Assembly (NCBI RefSeq): GCF_900182785.1
Contig: NZ_FXTS01000001.1
Coordinates: 310,001 to 374,000 of the forward strand
DNA length: 64,000 nt
Reading direction: 5' to 3'
DNA from: Oceanospirillum linum
GTDB lineage: Bacteria > Pseudomonadota > Gammaproteobacteria > Pseudomonadales > Halomonadaceae
The translations under genes were made by a program, and so were the position numbers. Shown here in pieces: positions 59,830 through 64,000 of this stretch. The notes beneath the pieces are model-generated. The model was not told where the DNA came from, ran no database searches, and worked only from the letters and a program-made list of their open reading frames with translations. Each line of letters opens with the position of its first letter. Within the stretch, counting starts at the first letter, position 1.

Positions 59830-61059
59830 TTAACCACCGAAGTCATCAAGCAGAATGTTCTCTGGCTCCACACCCAGATTCTCAAGCATCTGGATCACTG
59901 CAGAGTTCATCATTGGAGGCCCACACATGTAGTACTCACAATCTTCAGGCGCTTCGTGATCCTTCAGATAGTTTTCATACAGCACATTGTGGATAAAACC
60001 AGTCATCCCCGTCCAGTTATCCTCTGGTAACGGATCAGACAGTGCCAGATGCCACTCAAAGTTTTCATTTTCTTCAGCCAGCTTATCAAACTCTTCCACA
60101 TAGAAAGCTTCGCGCACAGAGCGAGCACCGTACCAGAAAGAGATCTTCCGCTTAGAATTCAGACGTTTCAGCTGATCGAAGATATGAGAACGCATAGGCG
60201 CCATACCTGCACCACCACCGATAAAGACCATCTCGTTGTCGGTATCTTTGGCAAAGAACTCACCGAAAGGACCTGACACAGTGATCTTATCACCCGGTTT
60301 CAGACTGAAGACATAAGAGGACATCTGACCCGGTGGTACATCATCACGACCCGGAGGTGGAGATGCGATACGGATGTTGAATTTAACAACACCTTTCTCT
60401 TCAGGGTAGTTTGCCATGGAGTAAGCACGGGTGATGGGCTCATCAACCTTAGATACGTACTTCCAGATGTTAAACTTGTCCCAGTCCGGATGATATTCTT
60501 CTTCAATATTGAAATCTTTGTAGTGAACCTCATGGGGAGGCACTTCCAGCTGAACATAACCACCAGCACGGAAATCTACGTTTTCACCTTCCGGCAGACG
60601 TAACGTCAGCTCTTTAATAAAGGTAGCTACGTTCGGGTTAGACTCTACAGTACATTCCCATTTTTTCACGCCAAATACATCGGCTTCCACTTCTACTTCC
60701 ATGTCCTGCTTGACAGGAACCTGGCAGGATAAGCGCCAACCTTCTTTTTTCTCACCCATTGTAAAGTGAGACTCTTCCGTTGGCAGGATAGAGCCGCCGC
60801 CGGAAGATACAATACATTTACACTGTGCGCAGGAACCACCGCCACCACAAGCTGATGACAGGAAGATACCATTCGAGGCCAATGTCTGTAGCAGTTTACC
60901 GCCGGCAGGGGTGGTAATTTTCTGCTCACCATTAATGGTTACCGTGACATCGCCACTGCTAACCAGCTTGCTGCGTGCTGCCAAAATCACCAGTACCAGA
61001 GATACAACGACAATGGTGAACATGACCACGCCCAGCACAATAAGTTGTGAATCAACCAT
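59830..61059 (-). CDS. nqrF: Na+-NQR subunit F
   Basis: A 409-residue NADH-oxidising subunit of the sodium pump. One N-terminal transmembrane helix is followed by a ferredoxin domain with the 2Fe-2S cysteines in SSACGGGGSCAQCKC and LSCQVPV, then FAD-binding (RAYSMANYPEE) and NADH-binding (FIGGGAGMAPMRSHI) domains. Length and motif order match Vibrio NqrF. It lies 39 bases after nqrE. Confidence 0.97.
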   Translation of the reverse strand: MVDSQLIVLGVVMFTIVVVSLVLVILAARSKLVSSGDVTVTINGEQKITTPAGGKLLQTLASNGIFLSSACGGGGSCAQCKCIVSSGGGSILPTEESHFTMGEKKEGWRLSCQVPVKQDMEVEVEADVFGVKKWECTVESNPNVATFIKELTLRLPEGENVDFRAGGYVQLEVPPHEVHYKDFNIEEEYHPDWDKFNIWKYVSKVDEPITRAYSMANYPEEKGVVKFNIRIASPPPGRDDVPPGQMSSYVFSLKPGDKITVSGPFGEFFAKDTDNEMVFIGGGAGMAPMRSHIFDQLKRLNSKRKISFWYGARSVREAFYVEEFDKLAEENENFEWHLALSDPLPEDNWTGMTGFIHNVLYENYLKDHEAPEDCEYYMCGPPMMNSAVIQMLENLGVEPENILLDDFGG

Positions 61060-61098
61060 GTTCTGAACCTTTTTGTTCTAAGTTTCCGCCAACTGCAA

Positions 61099-61719
61099 TT
61101 ACAGCTGTACGCCTGAGAAGGACATAAAGCCCAGAGACATCAGACCTACAGTCACGAAAGTAATACCCAGACCTTCAAGGCCTTTTGGCACATCACTGTA
61201 CTTCAGTTTTTCACGGATACCTGCCAGCGCAACAATCGCCAGCGCCCAACCGATACCAGCACCAGCACCGTATACCACGGACTCTCCGAAGTTGTAGTCA
61301 CGCTCTGCCATAAACAGAGACGCACCCAAAATCGCACAGTTCACAGTAATCAACGGCAGGAAGACACCCAGCGCGTTATAAAGTGCAGGTACAAATTTAT
61401 CGAGGAACATCTCAAGAATCTGAACCATCGCTGCAATAACACCGATGTAACTCAGATACCCCAGGAAGCTCAGATCAATAGATTCCGCACCTTCCATGCC
61501 AGTCCAGGTCAGCGCACCCTCGCGCAGCAGATTGTTATAGATCAGGTTGTTTACCGGTACAGTAATGACCAAAACGACAACAACTGCGATCCCCAGACCC
61601 AGGGCAGCTTCTACTTTCTTCGAAACGGCCAGGAAGGTACACATACCCAGGAAGAAAGCCAGGGCCATGTTTTCTACAAACATCGCCTTAACCAAAAGGC
61701 TTAAGTAGTATTCAAACAT
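61099..61719 (-). CDS. nqrE: Na+-NQR subunit E
   Basis: A 206-residue inner-membrane protein with six predicted helices. It begins MFEYYLSLLVKAMFVENMALAFFLGMCTFLAVSKK and carries the NCAILGASLFMAERDYNFGES segment typical of NqrE/RnfA. Its conserved cysteine (VENMA... then NCAI) helps bind an iron site with NqrD. The ATG overlaps the nqrD stop by one base. Confidence 0.96.
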   Translation of the reverse strand: MFEYYLSLLVKAMFVENMALAFFLGMCTFLAVSKKVEAALGLGIAVVVVLVITVPVNNLIYNNLLREGALTWTGMEGAESIDLSFLGYLSYIGVIAAMVQILEMFLDKFVPALYNALGVFLPLITVNCAILGASLFMAERDYNFGESVVYGAGAGIGWALAIVALAGIREKLKYSDVPKGLEGLGITFVTVGLMSLGFMSFSGVQL

Positions 61720-62384
61720 TATACGGCCTCCTTAGCCTGAGTATTAGGAGCGATCTTAAACTCAGCCACTTCATTCTGAGACGGCTGCCAGGTACGGATC
61801 AGCCAGATAAAGCCCGCAATGATAAAGAAAGCGGAAGGTGGCAGCAGCATCATGCCGTTAGGCAAATACCAGCCTCCATCGTTAATCTTTTCAAGAATCT
61901 GGATACCGAACAGGCTACCGGAGCCAAACAGTTCACGAACAAAACCAACGAACAGCAGAACCACAGTGTAGCCCAGGCCATTACCGATACCGTCGATGAA
62001 GCTCATCACAGGACCGTTTTTCATCGCGTATGCTTCAGCACGACCCATTACGATACAGTTGGTAATAATCAGTCCCACAAATACTGATAGCTGCTTACTG
62101 GTTTCATAAGCGTAGGCCTTCAGTACCTGGTCAACGACGATTACCAAGGATGCAATAATCGTCATCTGCACAATAATACGAATGCTGTTTGGGATCTGAT
62201 TACGAATCATCGAGATAAACATACTCGAGAACGCGGTCACCAGAGATACAGCTGCACCCATCACCAAGGCAGTGCCCAAGTTGGTCGTTACCGCCAGAGC
62301 GGAACAAATACCCAGAATCTGCAAGGCAATTGGGTTGTTAGCGAAAATAGGGCTTACCAGAACACCCTTTGGAGCATCAGCCAT
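61719..62384 (-). CDS. nqrD: Na+-NQR subunit D
   Basis: A 221-residue inner-membrane protein with about six helices. It includes NPIALQILGICSALAVTTNLGTALVMG at the start and ITNCIVMGRAEAYAMKNGPVMSFIDGIGNGLGYT, the characteristic NqrD/RnfE block, with a cysteine in each (GICSAL and TNCIVM) for the shared Cys4 iron site. It starts 2 bases after nqrC and overlaps nqrE by one base. Confidence 0.96.
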   Translation of the reverse strand: MADAPKGVLVSPIFANNPIALQILGICSALAVTTNLGTALVMGAAVSLVTAFSSMFISMIRNQIPNSIRIIVQMTIIASLVIVVDQVLKAYAYETSKQLSVFVGLIITNCIVMGRAEAYAMKNGPVMSFIDGIGNGLGYTVVLLFVGFVRELFGSGSLFGIQILEKINDGGWYLPNGMMLLPPSAFFIIAGFIWLIRTWQPSQNEVAEFKIAPNTQAKEAV

Positions 62385-62386
62385 CT

Positions 62387-63166
62387 TTATACTCCTTCCT
62401 TACGAATTTTGCTGAGGTAAGGACCAAAGCCCTCACTGCCGACCCAGTATTTAACCAGGTTACTTACACCACGACTGGTCAGAGTTGCACCAGACAGGCC
62501 GTCAACTTTGTGTTCTGCATTGGCAGTACCTTCATCAACGGAACCTTTGATCACTTCGATCACAGGCGTCATGCTGCTGCCTTCAAACACTTTTTTGCCC
62601 GGCCAGATCGCTTTCCACTTAGGGTTATCAACTTCACCACCCAGTCCCGGAGTTTCCGCGTGCTGGTAGAAGCCAAGCCCAACGACAGTGTTAGCGTCAG
62701 CTTCCAGAGCTAAAAAGCCATGCAGTGTTGACCATAGGCCATAACCACGTACTGGTAGAATAATACGGTCAAGCTGACCGTCCTTCTCAACCAGATATAC
62801 CGTAGCGAACTGCTCACGGCGCTTAATGCTGGCAATATCTTCACTGTTAGACAGTGCTTTAGACATAGCAGGGTCTTTAGCCGCCTTCAGCTGGTCGTAA
62901 GTTTCAGCGTTGACTTCGTCCGTATACTCACCTGTATTCAGGTTTACCACACGAGGAGTAATCTGAGCGTACAGTTCATCTACGGATTTACCTGGTTCCA
63001 ACAGACCGGCTGCAGCCAGAATATTAGATTTACGGTCCAGGTCTTTATTTTCCTGCTGTTGTGCTTTGAAAATAACCGCTGCGCCGGAAACAATCACGGA
63101 GCAGACGATACACAGCAGTAACGCTACGGTAAGCGTTTTCTTGATGGAATCGTTGCTACTAGACAT
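62387..63166 (-). CDS. nqrC: Na+-NQR subunit C
   Basis: A 259-residue subunit with one N-terminal transmembrane helix (TVALLLCIVCSVIVSGAAVIF) and a periplasmic flavin domain. The FMN acceptor motif SGATLT lies in KVDGLSGATLTSRGVSNLV near residue 225; ApbE, encoded downstream, joins FMN to its last threonine. It overlaps nqrB by 8 bases. Confidence 0.97.
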   Translation of the reverse strand: MSSSNDSIKKTLTVALLLCIVCSVIVSGAAVIFKAQQQENKDLDRKSNILAAAGLLEPGKSVDELYAQITPRVVNLNTGEYTDEVNAETYDQLKAAKDPAMSKALSNSEDIASIKRREQFATVYLVEKDGQLDRIILPVRGYGLWSTLHGFLALEADANTVVGLGFYQHAETPGLGGEVDNPKWKAIWPGKKVFEGSSMTPVIEVIKGSVDEGTANAEHKVDGLSGATLTSRGVSNLVKYWVGSEGFGPYLSKIRKEGV

Positions 63167-64000
63167 TGCGCATCATTCTCCGTTTGATATTGGCCTGAAC
63201 CACAAAGTGGTCGATAAACGGTGCAAACAGGTTCGCAAACAGAATCGCCAACATGATCCCTTCAGGGAATGCTGGGTTGATCACCCGAATCATTACGGTC
63301 ATAACACCGATCAGAATACCGAACCAGAACTTGCCTGTATTCGTCATAGAGGCAGACACAGGGTCAGTCGCCATGAAGAACATACCAAAGGCCAGACCAC
63401 CCAGGGTCAGATGCCAGTACCAAGGCAGCGCAAACATAGGGTTTGTGTCAGAACCGATAGCATTCAGAAGAGAACTCAGAGCAAACATACCGACAAACAC
63501 ACCCAGCACAATACGCCAGGATGCAATCTTGGTTGCCAGCAGCACAGCACCGCCGATCATAATTGCTAAAGTCGATGTCTCACCCATAGAGCCCGGCATA
63601 ACACCGGTGAAAGAATCCCACCAGGTCAGCGTCTCTGTCAGACCCGCCATACCGTCAGCGGCAGCAACACCCAGAGCCGTTGCTCCAGTATAGCCATCCA
63701 CCGCAGTCCATACCGCGTCGCCGGAGATTTGAGCCGGATAAGCAAAGTACAGGAAAGCACGACCTGCCAAAGCAGGGTTAAGGAAGTTCTTACCTGTACC
63801 GCCAAAGATCTCTTTAGCAACAACCACACCGAAAGTAATACCCAGTGCAACCTGCCACAGAGGGATAGTTGCGGGCAGAGTCAGTGCGAACAGGATAGAG
63901 GTAACGAAGAAACCTTCGTTCACTTCGTGGCCACGCTTCATCGCGAACAGCACTTCCCAGAAACCACCGACAATAAAGGTCACGGCATAAACAGGCAGGA
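63159..64000 (-). CDS. nqrB: Na+-NQR subunit B, 5' part missing
   Basis: The C-terminal 280 residues of NqrB; the gene continues beyond the right edge of the window. The residues LPVYAVTFIVGGFWEVLFA at the edge and HEVNEGFFVTSILFALTLP, FGGTGKNFLNPALAGRAFLYFAYPAQISGD follow the Vibrio protein closely. The covalent FMN site is DGYTGATALG. Several transmembrane helices are present. The internal GTG at 63983 is not the true start, because the frame remains open and conserved upstream to the end of the window. Confidence 0.96.
   Translation of the reverse strand, partial: LPVYAVTFIVGGFWEVLFAMKRGHEVNEGFFVTSILFALTLPATIPLWQVALGITFGVVVAKEIFGGTGKNFLNPALAGRAFLYFAYPAQISGDAVWTAVDGYTGATALGVAAADGMAGLTETLTWWDSFTGVMPGSMGETSTLAIMIGGAVLLATKIASWRIVLGVFVGMFALSSLLNAIGSDTNPMFALPWYWHLTLGGLAFGMFFMATDPVSASMTNTGKFWFGILIGVMTVMIRVINPAFPEGIMLAILFANLFAPFIDHFVVQANIKRRMMRNV

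Overview
The window looks like chromosomal DNA of a marine gammaproteobacterium close to the Oceanospirillales (Amphritea/Neptunomonas/Marinobacterium type). This placement is inferred from gene content: a Na+-translocating NADH:quinone reductase, an MvaT-type H-NS protein, the Pseudomonas-like pabC-mltG-tmk-holB-pilZ-tatD series, a fab cluster without fabH, PsrA-like boxes at the etf genes, and a Fur-type imelysin cluster. Almost all of it is conserved core genome. No rRNA, tRNA, CRISPR array, IS element or prophage was seen.

Layout. 0.2-1.7 kb: a membrane-anchored glutamate-synthase-like flavoprotein (-). 1.9-7.1 kb: a four-gene periplasmic operon (imelysin lipoprotein, di-heme cytochrome, second imelysin, DUF1513 Tat protein) behind a sigma70-like promoter overlapped by a Fur-like box. 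7.4-8.5 kb: a small basic protein and exonuclease III. 8.46-9.56 kb: the one clear accessory islet, an AbiF/Abi_2 HEPN protein preceded by its own promoter and a compact structured RNA ending in a terminator. 9.7-13.5 kb: etfBA and, divergently, ETF:ubiquinone oxidoreductase, with two PsrA-like boxes between them. 13.6-21.6 kb: AcpH, a UvrD-like helicase, DUF1285, an MvaT/H-NS protein, a TetR-radical SAM pair, a small unknown and a YiiX-like cysteine hydrolase. 21.7-32.3 kb: one long minus-strand cluster for lipid and cell-envelope growth (yceD-rpmF-plsX-fabD-fabG-acpP-fabF-pabC-mltG-tmk-holB-pilZ-tatD). 32.5-39.8 kb: maf, sppA, a HAD phosphatase, rluC and rne with a long leader. 39.9-49.6 kb: murB, LMW-PTP, kdsB, a Trm112-like protein, lpxK, msbA, exbD, exbB, comEC and DUF2062. 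49.6-52.6 kb: pldA and the Lol lipoprotein exporter. 53.0-55.1 kb: agmatine-to-putrescine genes aguAB, followed by a duplicated gene end. 55.2-58.1 kb: a small secreted protein, a LEA2 lipoprotein and sthA. 58.4-64.0 kb: nqrM-apbE-nqrFEDC and part of nqrB, running off the window.

How the parts fit: energy metabolism (ETF/ETF-QO feeding quinone, SthA balancing NAD(P)H, Na+-NQR making a sodium gradient), fatty-acid and LPS assembly (Fab, PlsX, KdsB, LpxK, MsbA, Lol, PldA) and RNA processing (RNase E, RluC) dominate. The most unusual features are the AbiF protein with its RNA, the all-synonymous duplicated 3' end of aguB, a possible AUC start codon, and several strong inverted repeats at promoters. 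All family calls come from reading motifs and remembered family features; no database search was run.
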